A DNA stretch of 64,000 bases from Streptomyces spinosisporus (lineage in GTDB: Bacteria > Actinomycetota > Actinomycetes > Streptomycetales > Streptomycetaceae), in contig NZ_JALDAX010000001.1 in NCBI RefSeq assembly GCF_022698145.1, positions 806,001 to 870,000 on the forward strand, in the 5' to 3' direction. Positions 37,953 to 46,706 of this stretch are shown piece after piece. Numbering within the stretch: position 1 is the first letter of the stretch; each line of letters begins with the position of its first letter. The notes beneath the pieces are model-generated. The model did no database searches. It was not told the origin of the DNA and saw only the letters and a program-made list of their open reading frames with translations. A program made the position numbers and the translations under genes.

Positions 37953-39637
37953 TAGCCGGTGAAGCCGGCCGTGATCGAGGTGAACTGCCAGGTGCTCTGG
38001 CTGATGCCGGAGCAGTTGCTCACCACGCCGCCGCCCGGGCAGGGCCGGTCGCGGTTGACCGCCCAGAAGGCGAGCCGGGCGATGTGGTGGCTGTTCGCCC
38101 AGTCACGGATCTGGGTCCAGATCGCCGGGGTGGTGTTCTCCTGCTGGTCGGACAGACCGTTCATGCCGGAGATGCCCATGTGGGCGTAGGCGGTGGCGTC
38201 GTCCCAGCCGAAGGTCGACTTCAGCTTGGCCTTCAGGCCCTCTGCGGCGTTCACGGTGTTGCCGTACATGTCGGAGCCGCCGCCGAAGTCGAACGGCATG
38301 ATCGTGAAGACGTCGATGCCGGCGTTCAGCGACTGCGCCTGCTCGATGAGCCGGTTGCCGTAGTACGTCGGGCCGGTGGTCGACGTGCCGAAGGTGACGA
38401 TGGTCTTCAGACCGGGGTTGTTGGCCTTGACCGTCTTCAGGGCGGTGAGGATCTTCGCCTGGACGGCCTCGTTCTCGAACTCGTCGGTGTTCTCGATGTC
38501 CATGTCGATCGCCTTGAGCGAGTAGGCGTCGATCACCTTCTGCAGGGCGCCCGCGAGCGCGCTCGCCGAGGAGCAGTTGGCGCCGAGCTTGCTGCCCTGC
38601 CAGCCGCCGAACGACGGCACGACGTCCCCGCCGCCGGACCGGATGGCGTTGATGGCGCTCTGGTCGGCGCCGCCGGTCAGCGGACGGCTGCCGTCCCAGG
38701 CCGGGTTGCAGCCGCCGGAGTCGAGCATGAAGGCCATCGTGAACCACTTGACGCCGGTCGCGCTCATCACCGTCGACGGGCTCGGCGGGTCGCCCCAGCC
38801 CTCGTAGAGATAGGGCGCGGCCTGCTTGAAGCCGGTGCCGCCGCCACCGCCCGCGTCCGTCGTCACGCTCACGGAGTTGGAGGCGCCGGAGGTGTTGCCG
38901 GCCGCGTCGCGCGCCTTGACGGTGAAGGTGTATGCCGTGCTGGGCGAGAGCCCGCCGACCGTGGCGCTGGTGCCGGACACGCTGAGGACCTGGTTGGCGC
39001 CGCTGTAGACGTCGTACCCGGTCACGCCCACGTTGTCCGTGGACGCGTTCCACTTCAGCGACACGCTGGTGGAGGTCTTGCCGGTCGAGGTCAGCCCGCC
39101 GGGCGCGCTCGGGGCCTGGGTGTCGCCCCCGCCTCCGCCGCCGGGGCCGTCGAGGCTGATGTCGTCGGCCCAGTAGGTGCCCTGGGCGTACCAGCCGTGG
39201 ACGTAGATCTTCGCGCTGGTCTGCGAGGCGCCGGTGGTGAAGGAGACGGTGAGCCGGCTGTACGCCGAGGGGGAGGTGGTCCAGGTGGAGGCGCCGCCGT
39301 CGACGCCGAGGTACACGTAGGAGCCGCGGACCCAGCCGCTGAGCGAGTAGGTGGTGTTCGGCTGGACCGCCACGGTCTGGCTGCACTGGGCGTTGTCGCT
39401 CGAACTCACCGCGCCCTGAAGGGCCTTGGACCCGCCGTGCACGGGGGAGGAGACGACGGAGCCGAGGTTGCCGGAGCAGCTCCACGGGGAGAGGCTGCCC
39501 GACTCGAAGCCGGGGTTGGACAGGATGTTGGCCGCCTGGGCCGTGCCGGGAAGCGCGATGGCTCCGGCGAGTGCGAGGGCGGCGGAGCCGATCAGTGCGA
39601 GGAAGCGACGTCTGTGTCGTCCGAATGAGCTGCGCAT
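37952..39637 (-). CDS. Secreted GH18 chitinase with CBM and fibronectin type III domains
   Basis: 561 aa. The signal peptide ends about residue 35 (GTAQA). A carbohydrate-binding jelly roll (NILSNPGFESGSLSPWSCSG..., about 36-165), a Gly linker, one FnIII domain (175-256), another Gly linker and the GH18 barrel (275-561) follow. The catalytic motif is IDMDIE with Asp378, Asp380 and Glu382, matching DxDxE. It should hydrolyse chitin outside the cell. GGGAG lies 5 nt before the ATG, and two DasR-like boxes lie upstream. Confidence 0.95.
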   Translation of the reverse strand: MRSSFGRHRRRFLALIGSAALALAGAIALPGTAQAANILSNPGFESGSLSPWSCSGNLGSVVSSPVHGGSKALQGAVSSSDNAQCSQTVAVQPNTTYSLSGWVRGSYVYLGVDGGASTWTTSPSAYSRLTVSFTTGASQTSAKIYVHGWYAQGTYWADDISLDGPGGGGGGDTQAPSAPGGLTSTGKTSTSVSLKWNASTDNVGVTGYDVYSGANQVLSVSGTSATVGGLSPSTAYTFTVKARDAAGNTSGASNSVSVTTDAGGGGGTGFKQAAPYLYEGWGDPPSPSTVMSATGVKWFTMAFMLDSGGCNPAWDGSRPLTGGADQSAINAIRSGGGDVVPSFGGWQGSKLGANCSSASALAGALQKVIDAYSLKAIDMDIENTDEFENEAVQAKILTALKTVKANNPGLKTIVTFGTSTTGPTYYGNRLIEQAQSLNAGIDVFTIMPFDFGGGSDMYGNTVNAAEGLKAKLKSTFGWDDATAYAHMGISGMNGLSDQQENTTPAIWTQIRDWANSHHIARLAFWAVNRDRPCPGGGVVSNCSGISQSTWQFTSITAGFTG

Positions 39638-39693
39638 GCGATCTCCCAGGAGAAATGGGGGTGTTCGGGAGTGCAGGAAGGTGCGCAACCAAG

Positions 39694-39708
39694 TTGGTAT
39701 GGACCAAT
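39694..39708. promoter_or_regulatory. DasR-like box 1 (dre) upstream of chitinase
   Basis: TTGGTATGGACCAAT is a near-palindrome close to the DasR consensus TGGTCTAGACCA, 57 nt upstream of the chitinase start. DasR is the GlcNAc-responsive GntR repressor controlling Streptomyces chitin genes (established knowledge). Confidence 0.72.
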
Positions 39709-39734
39709 CACGGTGTCAAGGTGCTGCGCCATGA

Positions 39735-39748
39735 TTGGTCCAGACCGG
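39735..39748. promoter_or_regulatory. DasR-like box 2 (dre) upstream of chitinase
   Basis: TTGGTCCAGACCGG matches the TGGTCTAGACC core with one change, 41 bp (about four helical turns) upstream of box 1, so both lie on the same DNA face. Confidence 0.7.
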
Positions 39749-39788
39749 TTGGAGCTCAGGGGTGCGGGGGTGCCCGTGCCGGTCGGTC

Positions 39789-40943
39789 CTAGGCCGGTGT
39801 GGCGGCCCGGGCGCCGGACTTGGAAGCGGTGGCCCGGTCGGGCTCCGACGCATCCGCCGTCTGCGCGGGCACCGCCGGCAGCAGGGGCTCCGACTCCTGG
39901 GGGCGCTGCTGCGGCAGCGTCACCGGACGCAGCGGCCGCGGACCCGTCACCACCGTGTAGTCCTGGCCCAGGAACGGCGGGACGATCTCACCCGGGTCCT
40001 CGCCGAGCGCCAACTGCACTGCCGCCCAAGGAGCGTTGACGCCGCACAGCGACAGCTGGTGCAGCCCGCCGGCCGGTCGCGTGTTGACATCCATCAGGAC
40101 CGGGCGGTCGCCGAACATCCGGAACTGGATGTTCGTCAGATAGTGCAGCCCGAACCGCTCCGCGATCCGCCGCGCCGGCTCCAGCCACTGCTCGTGCAGC
40201 GTGAACCCGCGGCGCCGCCCGTCCTTGGTGCGGCCGACGGCCAGCCGGACCCGGTCGTCCGGGCCGGTCAGACAGTCCACCGACACCTCCGGCTGCTCCA
40301 GGCGCGGCATCACCAGCCAGTCGACCGGCTCCTCGGACTGCTGCAGCGCCGACACCACCAGGTCCAGCGGGACGTACGGCGTCGGGAAGCCGCTCAGCTG
40401 CACCATCGAGAAGGGGGAACGCGTGATCACCCGGAAGCCCACGCCGCCAGCGCCGGACGCCGGCTTGAAGCACGCCTTGTGCCCGTCCGCCTCCAACTCC
40501 TCGACGGCGGCCACGAGTTCGTCCGCCGACCGGACCCGCCACCAGGGCGGCACGGGCGCCCCGACCGCCTGTACGGCCTCGTAGGCGACGACCTTGTCCT
40601 CGAAGACGGCCACGGCCTCGGGCGGCGGCGCGAGCAGCGCCGTGCCCACGGCCTCGAACTCCGCGCGGTGCGCCACGATCGCCGACTGGTGCAGCCGGGG
40701 CACGAACACGTCGATGCCGCGCCGCTGGCACTGGTCGAGCGCGAACTCCACGTACGCGGCCGGGGACAGACCCTCCGGCTCCAGTTCGGCGGTGTCGGCG
40801 GCGGCCAGCACGGGGGAGTCCACGTCCCCGTGCGTCGCATGGATCTCCACGGCCCGATCGCTCGGATTTCTGCGCAGCTGATCCATGAAGAACACGTTCT
40901 CCGCGTACGTGCGGTTGAGCCAGACGCGTACGCGGTAGACCAT
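39789..40943 (-). CDS. ATP-grasp domain protein of unknown substrate
   Basis: 384 aa. An N-terminal alpha/beta domain (FVPRLHQSAIVAHR) precedes the ATP-grasp fold: VFEDKVVAYEAVQAVGAPVPPWW, the phosphate-binding CFKPASGAGGVGFRVI, and the Mg2+ ligands in LTNIQFRMFGDRPVLMDVNTRPAGG. The last ~35 residues are Pro/Ala/Glu-rich and look disordered. ATP-grasp enzymes ligate a carboxylate to an amine or thiol through an acyl phosphate. No dedicated partner gene adjoins it. The 281-nt divergent gap to the next gene (40944-41224) holds no other feature I can identify. Confidence 0.85.
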   Translation of the reverse strand: MVYRVRVWLNRTYAENVFFMDQLRRNPSDRAVEIHATHGDVDSPVLAAADTAELEPEGLSPAAYVEFALDQCQRRGIDVFVPRLHQSAIVAHRAEFEAVGTALLAPPPEAVAVFEDKVVAYEAVQAVGAPVPPWWRVRSADELVAAVEELEADGHKACFKPASGAGGVGFRVITRSPFSMVQLSGFPTPYVPLDLVVSALQQSEEPVDWLVMPRLEQPEVSVDCLTGPDDRVRLAVGRTKDGRRRGFTLHEQWLEPARRIAERFGLHYLTNIQFRMFGDRPVLMDVNTRPAGGLHQLSLCGVNAPWAAVQLALGEDPGEIVPPFLGQDYTVVTGPRPLRPVTLPQQRPQESEPLLPAVPAQTADASEPDRATASKSGARAATPA

Positions 40944-41224
40944 GCAGGCCGCCTTTCACGGTTCGCGGGCAGGGCCGAGCGGCCCGCACCCGGGCAGGGA
41001 GAATGGAGGGTCACCAAACCGCCCCTGTCTGAAGGGAGTTCGAGGCGTTGGTGTCGGGGCGATCATACGGCCTCCCGGGCGTCGCGCGTGCAACGTACGT
41101 GTTACGGATTCCCGGACCCTCGGCACCCGGCCGGTGCCCCGGGGGCCGCCTTGTCGGGGAGCGGCGGGATGTGTTCTCGTGGTGCCGTTCGTGAGTGCGC
41201 AGGGTTGCACGGAGGGGGCGAGAG

Positions 41225-42085
41225 GTGACGTCGACGGCCGGTGGTGCCGGACAGCTGCTGGCCATCAGCGATCTGCACATCGGATACGCCGAGAACCGCG
41301 CCCTCGTCGAGGCGATGCGGCCGGAGACGGACGAGGACTGGCTGCTGGTCGCCGGCGACGTCTCGGAGACCGTGTCCGACATCCGCTGGGCGCTGAAGAC
41401 CCTCGCGAGCCGCTTCGCCAAGGTCGTCTGGGTGCCCGGCAACCACGAACTGTGGACCCACCCGAAGGACCCCGTCACCCTGCGCGGCGTCGCCCGCTAC
41501 GACCACCTCGTCGAGATGTGCCGCGACCTCGGCGTCACCACCCCCGAGGACCCCTACCCGCTCTGGCAGGGCCCGGACGGCCCCGTCGCCGTCGCCCCGC
41601 TCTTCCTCCTCTACGACTACTCGTTCCTGCCGGCCGGCTGCACCACCAAGGCGCAGGGGCTGGAGTACGCGCACGGAACCGGCATCGTGTGCAACGACGA
41701 GTATCTGCTCCACCCCGACCCCTACCCGAGCCGTGAGGCCTGGTGCCGGGCCCGGGTCGCCGAGACCGAACGCCGGCTCGCCGCGCTGCCCGAGGACCTG
41801 CCCACCGTCCTCGTCAACCACTACCCCCTCGACCGGCACCCCTGCGACGTCCTGTGGCACCCCGAGTTCGCCATGTGGTGCGGCACGGAACTGACCGCCG
41901 ACTGGCACCGGCGCTTCCGCGTGGCGACCATGGTCTACGGGCATCTGCACATCCCGCGGACCACCGTCCACGAGGACGTCCGCTTCGAGGAGGTGTCCGT
42001 CGGCTACCCCCGCGAGTGGCGCAAGCGGCCGCAGCCGCCGGGGAGACTGCGCCGGGTGCTGCCGGAGGAGGTGGGCGTCGGGTGA
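41225..42085 (+). CDS. Metallophosphoesterase
   Basis: 286 aa from the GTG at 41225 (VTSTAGGAGQ), with GGAGGG upstream. The calcineurin-type metal ligands appear in order: ISDLHIG, AGDVSE, PGNHELW, VNHYPL and GHLHIPR. There is no signal peptide. Its stop overlaps the phosphopantetheinyl transferase start (GTGA), so the two are coupled. That pairing hints at a role in handling phosphopantetheine or CoA-related phosphoesters, but this is inference. Confidence 0.93.
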   Translation: MTSTAGGAGQLLAISDLHIGYAENRALVEAMRPETDEDWLLVAGDVSETVSDIRWALKTLASRFAKVVWVPGNHELWTHPKDPVTLRGVARYDHLVEMCRDLGVTTPEDPYPLWQGPDGPVAVAPLFLLYDYSFLPAGCTTKAQGLEYAHGTGIVCNDEYLLHPDPYPSREAWCRARVAETERRLAALPEDLPTVLVNHYPLDRHPCDVLWHPEFAMWCGTELTADWHRRFRVATMVYGHLHIPRTTVHEDVRFEEVSVGYPREWRKRPQPPGRLRRVLPEEVGVG

Positions 42086-42771
42086 TCGAGGAGCTGCTGC
42101 CGGACGAGGTGGTCGCCGTGGAGGTGTTCGGCGACGACGGGAGCGAACCCGCGCCGCTGTACCCCGAGGAGGCCGAGGTGGTGGCGCAGGCCGTGCCCAA
42201 GCGCCGCCGCGAGTTCGCCCTCGTGCGCGCCTGTGCGCGCCGCGCGATGGACAAGCTCGGTGTGCCGCCGCAGCCCGTCCTGCCCGGCGAGCGGGGCGCC
42301 CCCGGCTGGCCGGCCGGGCTCGCCGGCACCATGACGCACTGCGACGGCTACTGCGCCGCCGCCCTGGTCCGCGCCGCCGACCTGGCCTCCCTCGGCATCG
42401 ACGCCGAACCCCATCAGCCGCTTCCCGACGGCGTCCTGGAAGCCGTGTCGCTGCCCGCCGAGGAGGCACGGCTGCGCCGCCTCGCCCAGCAGCACCCCGC
42501 GATCCACTGGGACCGACTGCTGTTCAGCGCCAAGGAGTCCGTCTACAAGGCGTGGTTCCCCCTCACCCGGCAGTGGCTGGAGTTCACCGAGGCCGACATC
42601 GAGGTCTCCGTGACCCCCGCCCCCGGCACACCGCTGCACGGCACCTTCCAAGCCGAACTCCTCGTCCCGGGCCCACTGCTCGGCGGCTCGCGGCTCGACC
42701 GCTTCGAGGGCCGGTGGACCGTGCAGCGGGGGCTGGTGGCGAGCGCGGTCGCGGTCGCGCACGCCTCTTGA
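42082..42771 (+). CDS. 4'-phosphopantetheinyl transferase, Sfp type
   Basis: 229 aa. It transfers phosphopantetheine from CoA to a serine of acyl or peptidyl carrier proteins. The Mg2+ motif GIDAEPH and the catalytic FSAKESVYKAW are present, as are PGERGAPGWPAG and TMTHCDGYCAAAL. It belongs to the Sfp/EntD class that serves polyketide, nonribosomal peptide or fatty acid carrier proteins; no synthase is in this window, so it may be a genome-wide activator. A degraded copy of its 3' end follows. Confidence 0.94.
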   Translation: MIEELLPDEVVAVEVFGDDGSEPAPLYPEEAEVVAQAVPKRRREFALVRACARRAMDKLGVPPQPVLPGERGAPGWPAGLAGTMTHCDGYCAAALVRAADLASLGIDAEPHQPLPDGVLEAVSLPAEEARLRRLAQQHPAIHWDRLLFSAKESVYKAWFPLTRQWLEFTEADIEVSVTPAPGTPLHGTFQAELLVPGPLLGGSRLDRFEGRWTVQRGLVASAVAVAHAS

Positions 42772-42814
42772 AACCCTGGCCGGGCGTCCGTCCTGGCGTG
42801 GCTCGGGTCCCGGC

Positions 42815-42957
42815 TCACCGCTGCACGCGGTCTCCGGGCCGAACTCCTGGCCCCCGGCCCGCTGGTCGGCGGCTCGCGGCTCGGCCGCTTCGGGGGCCGG
42901 TGGACCGTGCAGCGGGGGCTGGTGGCGAGTGCGGTCTCGGTCGCGCACGTCTCCTGA
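42815..42957 (+). pseudogene. Duplicated, degraded 3' end of the phosphopantetheinyl transferase gene
   Basis: About 140 nt directly after the gene repeats its last ~47 codons at a 186-nt offset. In frame it still reads AELLAPGPLVGGSRLGRFGGRWTVQ and ends VASAVSVAHVS with a stop, against VASAVAVAHAS in the intact gene. A one-base indel near its start and the lack of a start codon make it a relic. Sequence identity is highest over the last ~110 nt. Confidence 0.85.
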
Positions 42958-43017
42958 GCCCCCGCACGGCGCTCGTCGCGGCTGACTTGTCGTGGCTCAG
43001 TCGTCAGGGCTCGCCCG

Positions 43018-43245
43018 TCATGGCTCGGGGCACCAGGTTTGCAGCAGTCGGAAGAACTCCTCCTCGTTCCCCGTCAGCCCCGCGGCGGCCAGCGCCTGTT
43101 CCGCCTCCTGGAGCACGGAGGGCGGCACGACGGGTGGTCGCGGATCGCCGGGGGGACCGTCGAAGGCGGCTCGCACCGTGTGCAACAGGCGCAGATAGGC
43201 CTGAACGGCGGTGCGCTCACGGTCGGTCAGGACGGCAGTGGGCAT
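43018..43245 (-). CDS. Small protein of unknown function
   Basis: 75 aa from the ATG at 43245 (MPTAVLTDRERTAVQAYLRLLHTVRAAF), with GGGGAG 8 nt upstream. It is mostly predicted helical with acidic and leucine-rich stretches and a Pro-rich turn in the middle (PPGDPRPPVVPPS), ending LLQTWCPEP. Codon use is normal for a real gene. I recognise no family. A longer reading frame to 43395 lacks a better start. Confidence 0.72.
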   Translation of the reverse strand: MPTAVLTDRERTAVQAYLRLLHTVRAAFDGPPGDPRPPVVPPSVLQEAEQALAAAGLTGNEEEFFRLLQTWCPEP

Positions 43246-43500
43246 CGTCGGCTCTCCCCTGTCGGCGTCATCGGTCCACGCCCGCACAAAGGGGCGCGAG
43301 TCCAGCTTGCCTGCCACCACTGACAATGGGGCGTCTGCCCTGCTCAGCGGGCCGCCGGGGCGGCTGCGCCCGCCCGCACCGGCGACCCGGCTCAACGGAG
43401 GCGAAACGTCCGCGAAATCCCTTGTGGAAAAGCGGTCCTACCCTGGACACCATGGCATGACGGCCGCTTCGGGGCGGCCATGGCACGGGGAGGCGAGTGC

Positions 43501-44544
43501 ATGGCCGACATCCCGGAGCGGGGTCCGGTGCGCTCCGTACGGCTGCGTCCGGTGGCCGACGGGGAATTGGAGCTGAAGTACCGCGTGGTGCACGGCTACC
43601 GGCGTGCCTACCGCATGGCGGGCGAGGGCCCGGCGCTGGTGCTCATCCACGGCATCGGGGATTCCTCCGCGACCTGGGCGGAGCTGATCCCCCGTCTCGC
43701 CCGCACGCACACCGTGATCGCCCCCGACCTGCTCGGGCACGGCGCCTCCGACAAGCCGCGCGCCGACTACTCGGTGGCCGCGTACGCCAACGGCGTGCGC
43801 GACCTGCTCACCACCCTCGGCATCGAGTCGGCGACCCTGCTCGGCCACTCGCTGGGCGGGGGCGTCGCCATGCAGTTCGCCTACCAGTTCCCCGAGCGCA
43901 CCGAGCGGCTCGTCCTGGTCGGCTCGGGCGGTGTCGGCCGCGAGGTCAACCCCGTCCTGCGCCTGGTCTCCCTGCCCGGCGCCCATCTGCTGCTGTCCGC
44001 CCTGCGGCTGCCGGGCATGCGGTTGCAGGTGAGCCTTACGGTCCTGCTGATGCGGCTGCTGGACACCGACCTCGGCCAGGACGCCCGCGAACTGCTCACC
44101 CTCGTCGACGCGTTGCCGGACGCGACCTCCCGCAACGCCTTCATCCGCACCCTGCGCGCGGTCGTCGACTGGCGCGGCCAGGTCGTCACCATGCTCGACC
44201 GGTGCTATCTGACCGAGGGCATGCCGACCATGCTGGTGTGGGGCGACCGCGACAGCGTGGTGCCCGTGCGGCACGCCTACGGCGCCCACGCGGCGATGCC
44301 GGGCAGCCGCCTGGAGATATTCGAGCAGGCCGGCCACTTCCCGTTCCACAGCGACCCCGCGCGTTTCGTCGCGCTGGTCGAGGACTTCACCGCGAGCACG
44401 GTCGCGGCCGACTGGAGCCGCGAGCGCTGGCGCGAACTCCTGATCGAGGGCTGCCCCGGCACCGGCACGGGCCGCCCGGACACCGCGCGCGTCCGTGAGG
44501 AGGAGAACCCGTTCAAGGAGGTGAGCGAACGCAGCGCGACGTGA
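43501..44544 (+). CDS. Alpha/beta-fold hydrolase
   Basis: 347 aa from the ATG at 43501, with GGAGG 7 nt upstream. The triad is visible: Ser117 in GHSLGGG, Asp in VWGDRDSVVP and His in QAGHFPFHSDP; the oxyanion motif is IHGIGDSSATW. There is no signal peptide. The C-terminal tail (about 300-347) is charged and low-complexity. Substrate unknown; size and motifs match epoxide hydrolase-like or lipase-like carboxyl ester hydrolases. The 255-nt divergent gap before it (43246-43500) shows no further feature. Confidence 0.92.
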   Translation: MADIPERGPVRSVRLRPVADGELELKYRVVHGYRRAYRMAGEGPALVLIHGIGDSSATWAELIPRLARTHTVIAPDLLGHGASDKPRADYSVAAYANGVRDLLTTLGIESATLLGHSLGGGVAMQFAYQFPERTERLVLVGSGGVGREVNPVLRLVSLPGAHLLLSALRLPGMRLQVSLTVLLMRLLDTDLGQDARELLTLVDALPDATSRNAFIRTLRAVVDWRGQVVTMLDRCYLTEGMPTMLVWGDRDSVVPVRHAYGAHAAMPGSRLEIFEQAGHFPFHSDPARFVALVEDFTASTVAADWSRERWRELLIEGCPGTGTGRPDTARVREEENPFKEVSERSAT

Positions 44545-44550
44545 CCACGC

Positions 44551-45117
44551 TCAGCCCTGCGACCCCAGATACCCCAGCGACGCCTCGATCCGTCCCGCCA
44601 GCCGATCCCGCTGCACCGGCGCCCGGTGACCCGAACCGGCCAGCCACGTACGGCACTTGCTGGCCAGCAGCAGCCCGAAGCTCTCGGCCTCCTGTTCCTC
44701 GGCGAGGTCGAAGCGACTGCGGGCGACCACCTTGCGGACCGTGGCGCGCAGATCGGCGTCGTCGCTCATCAGCCGGGCCGCCACCTTCGTGCCCTCCACG
44801 TGATGGCCGCAGTGACCGGCCTTCATGTGCCACAGCTCGTGGCCGAGGATCACCAACTGGTGGTCCGGCGCCGTGCGTTCCTCGATCACGACGAGATCCT
44901 GGTCGGTCATGTCCAGCCACAACCCGCTCGCCGTCCCGGTCGGGAAGGGGACGGTGCGGAAGTGGACCGGCCGGCCGCGGCGTCTGCTCATCGACGAGCA
45001 CAGCGCGCCGTAGAGGTCATCGGGGCGCGCGGGCGCTGCGAGCGTGAGCTCTCCGAGCAACTCCCCGCACAGGCGGCGCATTTCCTTTCCGATGCCCACA
45101 GCTCTCCCCAGGCTCAC
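44551..45117 (-). CDS. ImmA/IrrE-family zinc metallopeptidase-like protein
   Basis: 188 aa from the GTG at 45117, which overlaps the XRE gene stop by 4 nt. The HExxH zinc motif is HELWHMKAGH (His93, Glu94, His97), with the downstream acidic region EEQEAESFGLLLASKC supplying the third ligand as in IrrE/ImmA proteins. In phage and stress systems such peptidases cleave or inactivate the partner XRE repressor (established for ImmA/ImmR and IrrE/DdrO). Coupling to an XRE gene supports the same arrangement here. Confidence 0.88.
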   Translation of the reverse strand: MSLGRAVGIGKEMRRLCGELLGELTLAAPARPDDLYGALCSSMSRRRGRPVHFRTVPFPTGTASGLWLDMTDQDLVVIEERTAPDHQLVILGHELWHMKAGHCGHHVEGTKVAARLMSDDADLRATVRKVVARSRFDLAEEQEAESFGLLLASKCRTWLAGSGHRAPVQRDRLAGRIEASLGYLGSQG

Positions 45118-45764
45118 GACTCGGGCCGCTTGACGCTCTCCAGGAGCATGTCCAGCCACTCCGCCACCTTGTCGCGGTGCTGGTCGGTGGGCAACTGCGC
45201 GGCCCGCCAGGCGATCCCGCGGACCCCGTGGTCCTGCAGCAGCCGCTCCAGCGGGTCGGCGGCGGCAGCGGCCTCCCGCTCGGCGAGCTTGTGCAGGAGT
45301 TCCTGCTCGGTGCTCTGCAGGGCGCCCGTGAGGGCCTCGGGATCCTCGGCCGTGAGGAAGCCGGCGTGCACCCTGAAGAAGCGCTGGATGGCGTCGCAGT
45401 GCTCCATGGTGGGGCGCCGGTCGCCGTTGATGAGCGCGCCCGCCTGCTGGCGGGACATGCCCGCGCCGTCGGCGATCTCCTGCTGGGTGTACTTGCGCCC
45501 GTTGGGCTTGAGCCGGGTGCGGCGCAGCAGGTCCAGACGCTGCAGAAACCGTGCCTGCACATCGGGTTCGCCCGCCGGACGGCCGCTCAGCAGGGCTTGC
45601 ACCACGGGCTCGGGGACACCCGAGGCGGCGGACAGCCGGGCGGTGTCGAAGACCTCCGAGTGGGAGACGCCGAGCCGGTCGGCGAGCGCGGTGACGCGAG
45701 CGACGACGGCCGGCAGCGCAGCGCTCGCCGCCGTGGTGCCCGGACCCTCGAGGCCTTCCGTCAC
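45114..45764 (-). CDS. XRE-family transcriptional regulator
   Basis: 216 aa from the GTG at 45764 with TAGGAG 8 nt upstream. The helix-turn-helix lies in the middle (RKYTQQEIADGAGMSRQQAGALINGDRRPTMEHCDAIQRFFRV), with a preceding ~85-residue region that includes its own small helical unit (SEVFDTARLSAASGVPEPVVQALL). The C-terminal part (about 175-216) is helical. It is translationally coupled to the ImmA-like peptidase, the probable antagonist, and divergent from the sensor-domain gene. Confidence 0.9.
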   Translation of the reverse strand: MTEGLEGPGTTAASAALPAVVARVTALADRLGVSHSEVFDTARLSAASGVPEPVVQALLSGRPAGEPDVQARFLQRLDLLRRTRLKPNGRKYTQQEIADGAGMSRQQAGALINGDRRPTMEHCDAIQRFFRVHAGFLTAEDPEALTGALQSTEQELLHKLAEREAAAAADPLERLLQDHGVRGIAWRAAQLPTDQHRDKVAEWLDMLLESVKRPES

Positions 45765-45987
45765 CGGCAGATCTCCTACGTTTCGCACAGGCTTCTCACA
45801 AGCGGTCGCCGTGAACTCGACGGAGATTACCGGGTAGTTCGAACTCCCATCCAGGTGTCGCCACAACTGTGGCCAATTTCGGCCGTGAACCACCACGAAA
45901 TGCCACGATAGTTGACACGAGTCGAGTCCGGGCCGCAGGATCAAGGCGCCGCGTGAAGGCCGCAGAGGCAAGAGGGGTGACCTCCCG

Positions 45988-46650
45988 ATGGCATATCAGG
46001 CAGGTGGGCAGCGGTCGGCACCGCGGCCCGTCCCCGAGAGTCTCGACGCCCAGGCGTATCTGGAGGACTACGCGGTCCTCCTGGAGGCCGTCCCCTTTCC
46101 GTCCGTGGTCCTTGACCACCGCTGGGACGTCGTCCTGGCCAACAGTGCTTTCGCGTCACTTTTCCGCGAAATGGGGCAGCATCCCACGGCCATGCCGGGT
46201 GACAACTTCCTCAGGTTCGTGCTGTTCCACCCCGACGCGGCCACGGTCCTCGGCGAGCACGAGTCGAGCTGGTGCCTGCCCATGCTGGCGCACTTCGCGG
46301 CCGCCGTCGAGCGCTACGCCCACGACCACGGACTGCAGTCCATCCGCCGTGACATCGCCCAGGACCCGATCATGGAGGCCGCCTACCGCCAGGGCCTGCC
46401 GCACTGGATCCGCGCGGTGGGCGAACAGGCCGTGGTGCACGACGGCGCCGTACGCCCGCTGACCCACCCCGACCCGCGGTGGGGCGCCACCGACTGCCGC
46501 GTGGTGGACGAGACGCCGGGCACGCTGCGGGAGATGGGCTACACACGGCTCACCCTGATCCTGCGGGAGACCCGCCGCGAGCGGCCCCGGGCCCGCAGGG
46601 CGCGGCGCACGGCCGCGCATCTGACGGTGGTGCCGGCCACCGGAGTCTGA
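45988..46650 (+). CDS. MmyB-like regulator ligand-binding domain (PAS-like) protein without HTH
   Basis: 220 aa. LEDYAVLLEAVPFPSVVLDHRWDVVLANSAFASLF and RRDIAQDPIMEAAYRQGLPHW resemble the MmyB/MLTR ligand-binding domain usually joined to an N-terminal XRE domain in actinobacterial regulators; here only ~15 residues precede it. It is divergent from the XRE gene, so sensor and DNA-binding parts may be split between two proteins. The C-terminus is Arg-rich. GAGGGG upstream supports the ATG at 45988. Confidence 0.82.
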   Translation: MAYQAGGQRSAPRPVPESLDAQAYLEDYAVLLEAVPFPSVVLDHRWDVVLANSAFASLFREMGQHPTAMPGDNFLRFVLFHPDAATVLGEHESSWCLPMLAHFAAAVERYAHDHGLQSIRRDIAQDPIMEAAYRQGLPHWIRAVGEQAVVHDGAVRPLTHPDPRWGATDCRVVDETPGTLREMGYTRLTLILRETRRERPRARRARRTAAHLTVVPATGV

Positions 46651-46706
46651 GCGGGGCGGCAGGCGCGGACCGGGGGAGCAGGGCCGCAGACACAGGGACG
46701 GCGCGC

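Noticed and set aside
43018..43395. 125-residue version of the small unknown protein
   Set aside because: The ATG at 43245 has a good ribosome site and the extra N-terminal part looks like non-coding composition.
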